From positions 1-64,000 of the forward strand of contig NZ_WTVS01000022.1 of NCBI RefSeq assembly GCF_012911005.2: DNA of 64,000 bases, written 5' to 3'. Below, piece after piece: positions 27,205 to 35,593 of this stretch. The notes under the pieces are model-generated. The model saw only the letters and a list, made by a program, of their open reading frames with translations. It ran no database searches and was not told the DNA's origin. Positions within the stretch are counted from its first letter, which is position 1. The number at the start of each line of letters is the position of its first letter. The translations under genes and the position numbers were made by a program. The DNA is from Aromatoleum toluolicum (lineage in GTDB: Bacteria; Pseudomonadota; Gammaproteobacteria; Burkholderiales; Rhodocyclaceae).

Positions 27205-28880
27205 GCGCCCCCGCCGCTCTCGCCCCAGCTACCCTCGCCCGCGGGCTGCTGGATCTGAATGGTGTCGAGGTCGACCTTGGTCTTTTCGTCGAGACCGCCC
27301 GTCACGAGCTCGGGGAACGCAATGACCATGCCGACCATCGCGATCTGGATGATCACGAAGGCGATCGAGCCGCGGTAGATGTCGCCGGTCTTGAACCCCT
27401 CGATGCGCTTGTTCGTGATGCGGTCGAGGTAGGCGTTGGCCGGCGCGACGCTGCGCAGGTAGAACAGCGCGAAGCCGAAGGGCGGGGTGAGGAAGGAGGT
27501 CTGCAGGTTCAGCGCGATGATCACACCGAACCAGATCAGGTCGATGCCCATCTTGTCGGCGACCGGTCCGAGGAGCGGCATCAGGATGAACGCGATCTCG
27601 AAGAAGTCGATGAAGCAGCCGAGGAAGAAGATCACCGTATTGACGAACAGCAGGAAGCCGAGCTGGCCGCCGGGCAACCGGTCGAAAAGGTGCTCGACCC
27701 ACTTCTGACCATCGACAGCCGTGAACACGAAGCTGAAGATCGTCGAGCCGACGAGGATGAATAGCACGAAGATCGACAGCCGCGAGGTCGACTCGAGCGC
27801 CTGGACGAGGGTCTTGAAGTCGAGGCGGCCACGCGAGACGGCCATGATCATCGCCCCGACCGCGCCCATTGCGCCGCCTTCGGTTGGCGTTGCGACGCCG
27901 AGGAAGATCGTGCCGAGAACAAGGAAGATCAAGATCAGCGGCGGGATCAGCACGAAGGTGACGCGTTCTGCGATGCGCGATAGCAGGCCCAGTCTGAGCA
28001 ACTTGTTGAGGAGGGCGAGCACCAGCGCGAAGATCGTGCCGAAAGTCAGCGCGACGACGATGACTTCGTCCAGCGCGGGCGGCAGAACCTCCTTGCCTTC
28101 GATCCAGGTGAGGACCGCGCCGTAGTTTTGGCCAAGCAGGACCGAGACGATCGTCACCACGGCGGCCAGGACGCCGAGCGAGCGCAGGCCCGAGCTGCCG
28201 TCCGGTTCGCGATAGGCGAGGGCTTCCGGGGGCAATGCCGGCACCATTTTGGGCTTGAAAATCGCCAGGCCGATGATGAACAGCGCATAGAGGCCGACGA
28301 GTGCGAGCGCCGGGATCATCGCGCCCTTGTACATGTCGCCGACGCTGCGGCCGAGCTGGTCGGCCATGACGATCAGGACCAGGGAAGGCGGTATCGCCTG
28401 TGCGAGGGTGCCCGACGCGGTGATGACCCCGGCGGCGATCGGGCGGCTGTAGCCGTAGCGCATCATGATGGGCAGCGAGATCAGGCCCATCGAGATCACC
28501 GATGCGGCGACGACGCCGGTTGTCGCGGCGAGCAGCGCGCCGACGAAGATGACGGCAAGCGCGAGGCCGCCGCGCACCGGGCCGAAGACCTGGCCGACGG
28601 TCTCGAGCAGATCCTCGGCCATGCCGCTTCGTTCAAGTATCAACCCCATCAGCGTGAAGAACGGAATCGCGAGCAGCGTATCGTTCTGCATGATCCCGAA
28701 TACCCGCAGCGGCAGCGCCTGGAACAGGGTCGAGGGGATCAGCCCGAGCTCGAGGCCGACGAAGCCGAAGAACAGGCCGCAGGCCGACAGCGAAAAGGCG
28801 ACCGGGAAGCCGGACAAGAGAAAGAAGATGATCACCCCGAACATGATCGGGGCGATGTTGGCGGAGACGAATTCGATCAT
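27195..28880 (-). CDS. dctM: TRAP transporter large permease (DctM type)
   Basis: The large integral membrane subunit of a tripartite ATP-independent periplasmic transporter, which imports carboxylates or similar solutes using the sodium gradient. It is strongly hydrophobic throughout, with family motifs such as LLAIPFFTLMGLILERSG, TGVVAASVISMGLISLPIM and ATPTEGGAMGAVGA. At 561 residues it is much longer than the usual ~430; an extra region (about 220-320) adds two likely membrane helices and a loop. It overlaps the small permease by four bases and the phosphatase gene by ten, so translation is coupled on both sides. Confidence 0.95.
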   Translation of the reverse strand: MIEFVSANIAPIMFGVIIFFLLSGFPVAFSLSACGLFFGFVGLELGLIPSTLFQALPLRVFGIMQNDTLLAIPFFTLMGLILERSGMAEDLLETVGQVFGPVRGGLALAVIFVGALLAATTGVVAASVISMGLISLPIMMRYGYSRPIAAGVITASGTLAQAIPPSLVLIVMADQLGRSVGDMYKGAMIPALALVGLYALFIIGLAIFKPKMVPALPPEALAYREPDGSSGLRSLGVLAAVVTIVSVLLGQNYGAVLTWIEGKEVLPPALDEVIVVALTFGTIFALVLALLNKLLRLGLLSRIAERVTFVLIPPLILIFLVLGTIFLGVATPTEGGAMGAVGAMIMAVSRGRLDFKTLVQALESTSRLSIFVLFILVGSTIFSFVFTAVDGQKWVEHLFDRLPGGQLGFLLFVNTVIFFLGCFIDFFEIAFILMPLLGPVADKMGIDLIWFGVIIALNLQTSFLTPPFGFALFYLRSVAPANAYLDRITNKRIEGFKTGDIYRGSIAFVIIQIAMVGMVIAFPELVTGGLDEKTKVDLDTIQIQQPAGEGSWGESGGGAWK

Positions 28881-29485
28881 TTCTGGGGCTCGCCGGCTGC
28901 GTTGTTCGGGGCGGTGGCGCTGACTGCGGCCTGGACGTGTTCCTCGATATCGCTATGCGTGTCGTGGGCGAGACTGTCGGGCCCTTTGCCGGTGAGGAAG
29001 GCGATGCGCTTGAAGAGTTCGGAGACCGCCTGCAGCCCGAGCAGTGCGAACCCGGCCGGGACCAAGGCATAGACGGGCCAGCGGATCAGGCCGCCGGCGT
29101 TGGACGAGACTTCGCCGGATACGTAGGCGCCATGCACGACCGGCCACGAGAAGCTGATCATGAAGTAGCACAGCGGCAGCAGGAAGACGATGATGCCGAT
29201 GACGTCGATGAGGTTGCGCGTGCGCGCGCTCAGCTTGCCGGCGACGACGTCGATGCGCACGTGGGCATTCTGCAGGAAGGCGTAGCCGGCGCCGAGCATG
29301 AACACGGCGGCGAACAGATACCACTGGATCTCGAGGAAGGCGTTCGAACCGACGTGGAACGCCTTGCGCGCCACTGCGTTCAATGTGCTGATCACCGCTG
29401 TGGCGAAGATGAACCAGATGACGACCTTGCCGATGAGCCGGCTGAGTGCGTCGATCGCTTGTGACAACTTGAGGAGAGTTCCCAT
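28877..29485 (-). CDS. dctQ: TRAP transporter small permease (DctQ type)
   Basis: The small membrane subunit of the TRAP transporter. The 202-residue protein has four hydrophobic helices (about 20-45, 60-80, 100-125, 150-175) and the family motif NAFLEIQWYLFAAVFMLGAGYAFLQNAHVRIDV. The ATG at 29485 (MGTLLKL) was preferred over one ten codons upstream. It ends in a four-base ATGA overlap with the large permease and follows the two binding-protein genes. Confidence 0.93.
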   Translation of the reverse strand: MGTLLKLSQAIDALSRLIGKVVIWFIFATAVISTLNAVARKAFHVGSNAFLEIQWYLFAAVFMLGAGYAFLQNAHVRIDVVAGKLSARTRNLIDVIGIIVFLLPLCYFMISFSWPVVHGAYVSGEVSSNAGGLIRWPVYALVPAGFALLGLQAVSELFKRIAFLTGKGPDSLAHDTHSDIEEHVQAAVSATAPNNAAGEPQK

Positions 29486-29616
29486 CGGGTGCCTGCCTGA
29501 AACGTGGGTAAACACAGGTGCATGGCCACGGGGTCATGCCCGCCGGATCGCCGGTGCAGCCAGCGGCCGGCGGCGGAAGGGCAAACGGCCCGCCGGAGCG
29601 GGTCGTCCGGTATTGC

Positions 29617-30699
29617 TTACAGCTTCTGCGCGGCCATGTACTGGTCGTAACTGCCTTCGGCGATGCCCTGCCACTGGTAGGCGTCGGCAAGGAAGCGCGA
29701 GTAATCGGCGTAGACCTTCTTCCAGCTCGGGTTCTTGCTGTTCAGCTCGGCATAGACCTCGCGCGAAGCCTTGAACGCGGCGTCCATGACATCCTTGGGC
29801 AGGCGCTGCAGCTTGGCGCCTTCGGCGATGAGCTGCTTGAGGGAGGTCGGGTTTCGCGCGTCGTAGCGGGCGAGCACCTCGATGTGGGCGTCGGCGGCGG
29901 CCTGGCGCACGATGGACTGGTATTCCTTCGACAGGCCGTGGTACGCCTTCGCATTCACGAGCAGGGAGAACTGGGTGCTGCCTTCCCACCACGCCGGGTA
30001 ATAGTAGTTCTTGGCGACCTTGTGCAGGCCCAGGCGCAGGTCGTCGTACGGGCCGATCCACTCGGCGGCGTCCACGGTGCCCTTCTCCAGCGCCTGGTAG
30101 ATCTCGCCGGCGGGGATGTTCTGCGGCACGGCGCCCAGCTTCGTGATCACGCGACCGGCGAAGCCGCCGATGCGGATCTTGAGGCCGTTGATGTCGGCGA
30201 CCGACTTGATCTCCTTGCGGTACCAGCCGCCCATCTGCGCGCCGGAGTTGCCCATCATGAAGTTCACGATGTTGAACTGGGCGTAGAACTCGCGCAGCAG
30301 CTTCATGCCGTTGCCGTCGTTCATCCACGCGGCCATCTGGCGCGCGTTCATGCCGAAGGGGATGGCGCAGTCGAGCGCGAAGGTCTCGTCCTTGCCGAAG
30401 AAATAGTAGGGCGCGGTGTGGGCGCACTCGATGGTGTCCTGCTGCAGCGCGTCGACGACGCCGAAGGCGGGGACGAGTTCGCCGGCGGCATGCACGCTGA
30501 CGGTGAACTTGCCGCCCGTTGCTTCGGTCACGTTCTTCGCGAAGGTTTCGGCGCCACCGAAGAGGGTTTCGAGCGATTTCGGGAAGCTCGACGCCAGGCG
30601 CCAGCGGATGGCCTGCTGTGCGCCGACGATCGCCGGCGCCGTGCCTGCAGCGATGATTCCGGCGAGGCCGGCGTTCTTCAGGAATTTGCGACGTTCCAC
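29617..30699 (-). CDS. TRAP transporter substrate-binding protein DctP, copy 1
   Basis: A periplasmic solute receptor of 360 residues. The start MERRKFLKNAGLAG has the twin-arginine pattern RRxFLK, so export by Tat is likely. WRLASSFPKSLETL, FTVSVHAAGELVPAFGVVDALQ, the ligand-binding arginine region NGLKIRIGGFAGRV and EIYQALEKGTVDAAEWIGP are typical of the TakP-like branch that binds 2-oxo or other monocarboxylic acids; the exact ligand is not known. It lies 131 bases upstream of dctQ. A paralogue of identical length lies directly upstream. Confidence 0.93.
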   Translation of the reverse strand: MERRKFLKNAGLAGIIAAGTAPAIVGAQQAIRWRLASSFPKSLETLFGGAETFAKNVTEATGGKFTVSVHAAGELVPAFGVVDALQQDTIECAHTAPYYFFGKDETFALDCAIPFGMNARQMAAWMNDGNGMKLLREFYAQFNIVNFMMGNSGAQMGGWYRKEIKSVADINGLKIRIGGFAGRVITKLGAVPQNIPAGEIYQALEKGTVDAAEWIGPYDDLRLGLHKVAKNYYYPAWWEGSTQFSLLVNAKAYHGLSKEYQSIVRQAAADAHIEVLARYDARNPTSLKQLIAEGAKLQRLPKDVMDAAFKASREVYAELNSKNPSWKKVYADYSRFLADAYQWQGIAEGSYDQYMAAQKL

Positions 30700-30898
30700 G
30701 AGATGTCTCCTCTCACGTGTGTTGCTGGTTGTAATGGCTCGGAGAGTACTTCGTTCGGAGTAGGCCGAAAAAGCCGCGGAAAACCCTAATAAGCGGCAGC
30801 GGGCGCGCGAGCTGCGTCGCGGCAGTGGGCGCGCGCCGCTATGGCGCCGCAGCCCGGGACGGGTGCCGCTGCGGTCTGCCCCGTCTGCGGTCGGCTAC

Positions 30899-31981
30899 TC
30901 AGAGCTTCTGCGCCGCCATGTACTGGTCATAGCTGCTCTCGGCGATCGAGGTCCACTGGTACTGCTCCTTCATGAAACGGGAGTAGTCGTCGTAGATCTT
31001 CTTCCAGTTCGGATTCTTGTCGTTGAGTTCAGCATAGACCTCGCGCGACGCTTTGAATGCCGCGTCCATCACGTCCTTCGGCAGGCGACGGAGTTTCGCG
31101 CCTTCCGAGATCAGTTGCTTGAGTGCGGGCGGGTTGCGTGCGTCGTAGCGCGCCTGGGTGATGACGTGCGACTCGGCGGCGGCGCTGCGCACGATGGACT
31201 GGTATTCCTTCGACAGCGCGTTGTAGGCCTTGGCGCTGACGTAGAGGGTGGTCTGGGCGCTGCCTTCCCACCATGCCGGGTAGTAGTAATAGGGCGCGAC
31301 GCGGTACAGGCCGAGCTTGAGGTCGTCGTGCGGGCCGACGAATTCGGTTGCGTCGAGTGCGCCCTTTTCCAGAGCCGAGTAAATTTCGCCCGCGGGAATG
31401 TTCTGCGAGACCACCCCGAGCTTGGCGAGCACGCGCCCGCCGAAGCCGCCGACGCGGAACTTCAGGCCGTTGAAGTCGGCGACCGACTTGATCTCCTTGC
31501 GGAACCAGCCGCCCATCTGCGCGCCGGTGTTGCCCATCGGGAAGCTGATGATGTTGTAAGGCGCGTAGAACTCGCGCAGCAGTTTCATGCCGTTGCCGTC
31601 GAACATCCAGGCGTTGAGCTGGCGTTCATTCATGCCGAACGGGATCGCGCAGTCGAACGCGAAGGCTTCGTCCTTGCCGAAGAAGTAGTAAGGCGCGGTG
31701 TTGGCGCACTCGATCGTGCCCTGCTGGATCGCGTCGACGACGCCGAACGCGGGGACGAGCTCGCCGGCGGCGTGCACGGTGACCTGAAACTTCCCGCCCG
31801 TCATTTCCGAAACGCTCCTCGCGAACACTTCGGCTGCGCCGATCAGCGTGTCGAGCGACTTCGGGAAGCTCGATGCGAGGCGCCAGCGGATGTTCTCCTG
31901 CGCATGGACGATTGCCGGCGCGGTGCCGGTGGCGAGCACGCCGGCGATGCCGGCCCCTTTGAGAAACTTGCGACGTTCCAC
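30899..31981 (-). CDS. TRAP transporter substrate-binding protein DctP, copy 2
   Basis: A second 360-residue binding protein, colinear with copy 1 without visible gaps and alike at most positions, so a tandem duplication. It has the same Tat-type start (MERRKFLKGAGIAG) and the same TakP-like motifs, including FNGLKFRVGGFGGRV and EIYSALEKGALDATEFVGP. Differences cluster in pocket-facing segments (for example WIGPYDD against FVGPHDD), so the ligand preference may have shifted. Only one set of permeases follows, so both receptors may share it. A 199-base spacer separates the copies. Confidence 0.92.
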   Translation of the reverse strand: MERRKFLKGAGIAGVLATGTAPAIVHAQENIRWRLASSFPKSLDTLIGAAEVFARSVSEMTGGKFQVTVHAAGELVPAFGVVDAIQQGTIECANTAPYYFFGKDEAFAFDCAIPFGMNERQLNAWMFDGNGMKLLREFYAPYNIISFPMGNTGAQMGGWFRKEIKSVADFNGLKFRVGGFGGRVLAKLGVVSQNIPAGEIYSALEKGALDATEFVGPHDDLKLGLYRVAPYYYYPAWWEGSAQTTLYVSAKAYNALSKEYQSIVRSAAAESHVITQARYDARNPPALKQLISEGAKLRRLPKDVMDAAFKASREVYAELNDKNPNWKKIYDDYSRFMKEQYQWTSIAESSYDQYMAAQKL

Positions 31982-32128
31982 GATCTCTCCTTGTTATCCG
32001 TTCTGGAATCGAGACAATGACGAAGGGATGATCCGGGATGCGAGGCAGTCGCACCGGATCGCGCGCCGAATCATAGCCCAGCACGATGGAATTGCCACGA
32101 CTGCGCTGCGGTCGCGCGCCGGAAGCGT

Positions 32129-33469
32129 TCAGCGTCCTGCAACCTTCATGCGTTCGATGAGGATCGAGCCGCACAGTTTCGAGCCGCGCGGCAGCGCGTC
32201 GTTGCCGATGGCGACGATGCTGCGGAAGATGTCGCGCAGGTTGCCGGCGATGGTGATTTCTTCCACGGCGTGCTTGATCTTGCCCTTCTCGACCCAGAAG
32301 CCCGCCGCGCCACGCGAGTAATCGCCGGTGACGTAATTGACGCCCTGGCCGAGGAGCTCGGTGACGACGAGGCCACGGTCCATGTGCTTGACCAGCGCGG
32401 CGAAATCCATATTGCCCGGCTTGACGATAAGGTTGTGCGAGCCGCCGGCGTTGCCGGTGGTCTGCAGGCCGAGCTTGCGCGCCGTGTAGGTCGACAGGAA
32501 GTAGCCCTGCAGCACGCCGTCGGTGACCACCTCGCGGTCGTGCGTGGCCACGCCGTCGCTGTCGAAGGCGCTGGAGCCGAAGCCCTTGGGCAGGTGCGGG
32601 CGCTCGGAGATGTTCACGAGCGGCGAGAACACAGGCTGGCCGAGGCTGTCGAGCAGGAAGGACGACTTGCGGTACAGCGAGCCGCCGCTCACCGCATACA
32701 CGAAGTTGCCGATCAGCGACACGGCGAGCGGCGCTTCGAACAGCACGGGTACTTCGCAGGTCTTGATCTTTTTCGCGCCGAGGCGCGCGAGCGCACGTTC
32801 GGCGGCGCGCCGGCCGACCGATTCGGCCGACATCAGCTCGGCGGCGTCGCGGCGCGTGTCGTACCAGTATTCGCGCTGCATGGCGTCGCCTTCCCCGGCG
32901 ATGACCGAACACGACAGGCTGTGGCGCGAGCTGGCGTAGCCGCCCATGAAACCGTTGCTGTTGGCGGAGATGAAGTGCGATTCCTGCGTCGAGACGCTGG
33001 CGCCTTCGGAATTCGTGATCTTCGGGCTGGCCGCGAAGGCGGCGTCCTCACAGCTGCGCGCGGCGGCGATGGCCTCTTCGACGCTCGGGCGCCACGGGTG
33101 GTGCAGGTCGAGGTCGGGGCAGTCCGTGGCCATCAGCGCGGCCTCGGCGAGTCCGGCGCAGGGGTCGGGGGCGGTGAAGCGCGCGATCGAGACTGCCGCG
33201 TCGACGGTCGCCTTCAAGGCCGCCTTAGAGAAATCCGAGGTGCTCGCGTGGCCGCGCTGCTGGCCGAGGTAGACGGTGACGCCGATGCCCTTGTCGCGGT
33301 TGTACTCGATCGTGTCGACTTCGCCCTTGCGCACCGTCGCGGACTGGCCGAAGCCTTCCGAGACGTCGGTTTCGCAGGCCGATGCGCCGCGCTTCTTCGC
33401 GAACTTGAGGATGTCGCTGGCGATTTCCTGCAGGCGGTCGGAGGAGAAGGAGAAGCCTTGATCGGACAT
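32129..33469 (-). CDS. pmbA: Metalloprotease-complex subunit PmbA (TldE)
   Basis: PmbA pairs with TldD to form a protease that cleaves unfolded peptides, for example in microcin maturation and CcdA turnover. The 446-residue protein belongs to the U62 family but lacks the HExxxH zinc motif, as expected for the non-catalytic partner. LIGNFVYAVSGGSLYRKSSFLLD, GVLQGYFLSTYTARKLG and the C-terminal RDIFRSIVAIGNDALP are typical. The ATG at 33469 (MSDQGF) was chosen over one seven codons upstream. It is divergent from darP; tldD is in the window at 61456. Confidence 0.95.
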   Translation of the reverse strand: MSDQGFSFSSDRLQEIASDILKFAKKRGASACETDVSEGFGQSATVRKGEVDTIEYNRDKGIGVTVYLGQQRGHASTSDFSKAALKATVDAAVSIARFTAPDPCAGLAEAALMATDCPDLDLHHPWRPSVEEAIAAARSCEDAAFAASPKITNSEGASVSTQESHFISANSNGFMGGYASSRHSLSCSVIAGEGDAMQREYWYDTRRDAAELMSAESVGRRAAERALARLGAKKIKTCEVPVLFEAPLAVSLIGNFVYAVSGGSLYRKSSFLLDSLGQPVFSPLVNISERPHLPKGFGSSAFDSDGVATHDREVVTDGVLQGYFLSTYTARKLGLQTTGNAGGSHNLIVKPGNMDFAALVKHMDRGLVVTELLGQGVNYVTGDYSRGAAGFWVEKGKIKHAVEEITIAGNLRDIFRSIVAIGNDALPRGSKLCGSILIERMKVAGR

Positions 33470-33494
33470 GGGCGGGAGACCGTTGAGCAAAGGC

Positions 33495-33500
33495 TATAAT
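33495..33500 (+). promoter_or_regulatory. -10 box of the darP promoter
   Basis: A perfect TATAAT lies 31 bases before the darP ATG, in the divergent gap with pmbA. No -35 close to consensus is visible. Confidence 0.5.
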
Positions 33501-33530
33501 CTTACCCCGTTCCCACCGACTGTACTTTTC

Positions 33531-34109
33531 ATGAGCCACGCGCACCACGACGAAATGCTGCCGGACGACGATTCGGGCGTTCCGGAGCCGCCCAGCAAGA
33601 GCCAGCGCAAACGCGAGATGCATGCGCTGCAGGATCTGGGCGAGCAGCTGGTGGCCTTGTCGCTGGACCAGCTGAAGAAGGTGCCGCTGCCCGAGTCGCT
33701 CGCCGATGCGGTGCGCGAGGCGAAGCGCATCACCAGCCACGAGGGGCGGCGGCGCCAGATGCAGTATGTCGGCAAGCTGATGCGCAACGTCGATCCGGCG
33801 CCGATCCAGGCGCAGCTGGATGTTTTCAACGGCATCTCGAAGGCCGAGATCGCACGCCAGCACCGCCTGGAGCGCCTGCGCGCCGAGCTGCTCGAAGACG
33901 AGAAGACGCTGCAGGCGATCGGCGAGCAGTGGCCCGAGGCGGACTTCCAGCAGCTGCGCACGTTGCGCCGCAACGCGCTCAAGGAGCGCGAGCTGAACAA
34001 GCCGCCGCGCGCGTTCCGCGAGATCTTCCGCATCCTGCGCGACCTCGATGCCGGGGCGGGCCAAGGTGGTGGAGAGGACGCCGCGGTCGACGCTGCCGCC
34101 GACGAATGA
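33531..34109 (+). CDS. darP: Ribosome biogenesis factor DarP (YjgA, DUF615)
   Basis: A 192-residue, highly charged, helical protein of the YjgA family, which associates with pre-50S ribosomal particles. PPSKSQRKREMHALQDLGEQLVALS is the family N-terminus, RRRQMQYVGKLMRN and LNKPPRAFREIFRILRD the central and C-terminal signatures. The start at 33531 was chosen over an upstream frame extension because it follows the promoter and matches known starts. In E. coli and many betaproteobacteria yjgA is next to pmbA, as here. mog follows 28 bases downstream. Confidence 0.93.
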   Translation: MSHAHHDEMLPDDDSGVPEPPSKSQRKREMHALQDLGEQLVALSLDQLKKVPLPESLADAVREAKRITSHEGRRRQMQYVGKLMRNVDPAPIQAQLDVFNGISKAEIARQHRLERLRAELLEDEKTLQAIGEQWPEADFQQLRTLRRNALKERELNKPPRAFREIFRILRDLDAGAGQGGGEDAAVDAAADE

Positions 34110-34137
34110 GCCGAAGAATGTGGGATATGGAGGCACG

Positions 34138-34728
34138 ATGAGGGAAGAAATCACCATCGGCCTGGTCTCGATCAGCGACCGGGCTTCCGACGGGACCTAC
34201 GAGGATCAGGGCATCCCGGCGCTGCAGGACTGGCTCGCGAAGGCGCTGACTTCGCCGTGGCGCGCGGAGACGCGGCTGATTCCGGACGAGCGGCCGATGA
34301 TCGAGCGCACGCTGCTCGATCTCGCCGACACCGCGGGCTGCTCGCTGATCCTGACGACCGGCGGCACCGGACCGGCGGTGCGCGACGTGACGCCGGAGGC
34401 GACACTGGCGGTGGGCGAGAAGGAGATGCCCGGCTTCGGCGAGGAGATGCGCCGCATCAGCCTGAACTTCGTGCCCACCGCGATCCTGTCGCGGCAGGTC
34501 GCGGTGATTCGCGGCAAGTGCCTGATCGTGAACCTGCCGGGGCAGCCGAAGTCGATCCGCGAGACGCTGGAAGGCTTGCGTGAGGCCGACGGTACGGTCG
34601 CGCACGTCGGCATCTTCGCGGCCATTCCCTATTGCATCGATCTCATCGGCGGGCCTTACGTCGAGACCGACGAGGCCGTGATCAAGGCTTTCCGGCCGAA
34701 GAACGCGATCCGGCCGAAGCAGGGCTGA
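34138..34728 (+). CDS. mog: Molybdopterin adenylyltransferase Mog
   Basis: Mog adenylates molybdopterin before MoeA inserts molybdate. The 196-residue protein has GLVSISDRASDGTYEDQGIPAL at the N-terminus, LILTTGGTGPAVRDVTPEAT as the MPT-binding loop, and NLPGQPKSIRETL near the C-terminus. The ATG at 34138 was chosen; an extension upstream overlaps darP. It is in the same strand block as pmbA's divergent partner darP, and the molybdoenzyme msrP follows on the opposite strand. Confidence 0.95.
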   Translation: MREEITIGLVSISDRASDGTYEDQGIPALQDWLAKALTSPWRAETRLIPDERPMIERTLLDLADTAGCSLILTTGGTGPAVRDVTPEATLAVGEKEMPGFGEEMRRISLNFVPTAILSRQVAVIRGKCLIVNLPGQPKSIRETLEGLREADGTVAHVGIFAAIPYCIDLIGGPYVETDEAVIKAFRPKNAIRPKQG

Positions 34729-34756
34729 GCGGCCAAGGCGATCACGAGCGCCGTGT

Positions 34757-34852
34757 TCCTCCCCCTTCAAGGGGGAGGTTAGGAGGGGGATGGGTTTCGG
34801 CGACGGCTGCGTAACCCATCCCCACCCCAGCCCTCCCCTTGAAGGGGAGGGA
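34757..34852. repeat. Nested palindromic intergenic repeat
   Basis: Two near-perfect palindromes, CCTCCCCCTTCAAGGGGGAGG and its relative CCCTCCCCTTGAAGGGGAGGG, flank an inverted pair GGGATGGGTT/AACCCATCCC. The whole 96-base block can fold into one long nested hairpin. It fills the gap between the convergent genes mog and msrQ. Similar CTTCAAGG palindromes are common between genes in high-GC proteobacteria. It may also act as a shared terminator. Confidence 0.75.
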
Positions 34853-34901
34853 GCGACCGTGCAGTACTCAACCTGACATCACGTAATTGCTTGCCTGCGT
34901 A

Positions 34902-35585
34902 CTAATAGCGCGGTGATTTCGCGACCAGCGGGATGACCTTCCCGCCCGGCATCGGGCGCGGCATGCTCGCCGCGATCTGGCGGCGGCGCTCCTGCTCGCG
35001 CCACCAGCCGCGCATGCCGAGGAGGGCGGCGAGGATCAGGCCGTAGATCATCGGTTCGAGGATGTCGGCCTTCACCAGCCACCAGTAATGCACGATCGCG
35101 AGGATGCCGATCGCGTACACGGAGCGGTGCAGCGACTGCCAGCGGCGTCCGCCGAGGCGCCGGATCGCGTAGTTGTTCGACGTGACGGCGAGCGGGATCA
35201 GCAGCACGAAGGCGGAAAAGCCCACGGTGATGAAGGGCCGCTTCATGATGTCGTGCGCGATCGATTGCAGGTCGAAGAACTGGTCGAGCCAGAAGTACGT
35301 CGTGAAGTGCAGGCTGGCGTAGAAGAACGCGAACAGGCCCAGCATGCGGCGCAGGCGCAGCAGCCAGTTGAGCCCGGTGAGCTTGCGCAGCGGCGTGACG
35401 GCGAGCGTGATGAGCAGGAAGCGCAGCGTCCAGTCGCCGCTGCCGCGCGTGATCGCCTCGATGGGGTTGGCGCCGAGGGCGTCGTCGAACCAGCGCTGCA
35501 TATAGAGCGCGAACGGCACGAGGCACAGGGCAAACAGCAGGGCCTTGATCGCGGCGAGCTGGGCGGCGGACGGGGGCTTGGTCAT
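34902..35585 (-). CDS. msrQ: Haem-binding membrane subunit MsrQ
   Basis: MsrQ is the membrane cytochrome that passes electrons to MsrP. The 227-residue protein has about six hydrophobic helices and conserved histidines in LHFTTYFW, LHRSVYAIG and IVHYWWL that can ligate haem. It belongs to the ferric-reductase-like transmembrane family. The ATG at 35585 lies eight bases past the msrP stop. The two genes form the conserved msrPQ (yedYZ) operon. Confidence 0.95.
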   Translation of the reverse strand: MTKPPSAAQLAAIKALLFALCLVPFALYMQRWFDDALGANPIEAITRGSGDWTLRFLLITLAVTPLRKLTGLNWLLRLRRMLGLFAFFYASLHFTTYFWLDQFFDLQSIAHDIMKRPFITVGFSAFVLLIPLAVTSNNYAIRRLGGRRWQSLHRSVYAIGILAIVHYWWLVKADILEPMIYGLILAALLGMRGWWREQERRRQIAASMPRPMPGGKVIPLVAKSPRY

Positions 35586-35593
35586 CGGGCGGG

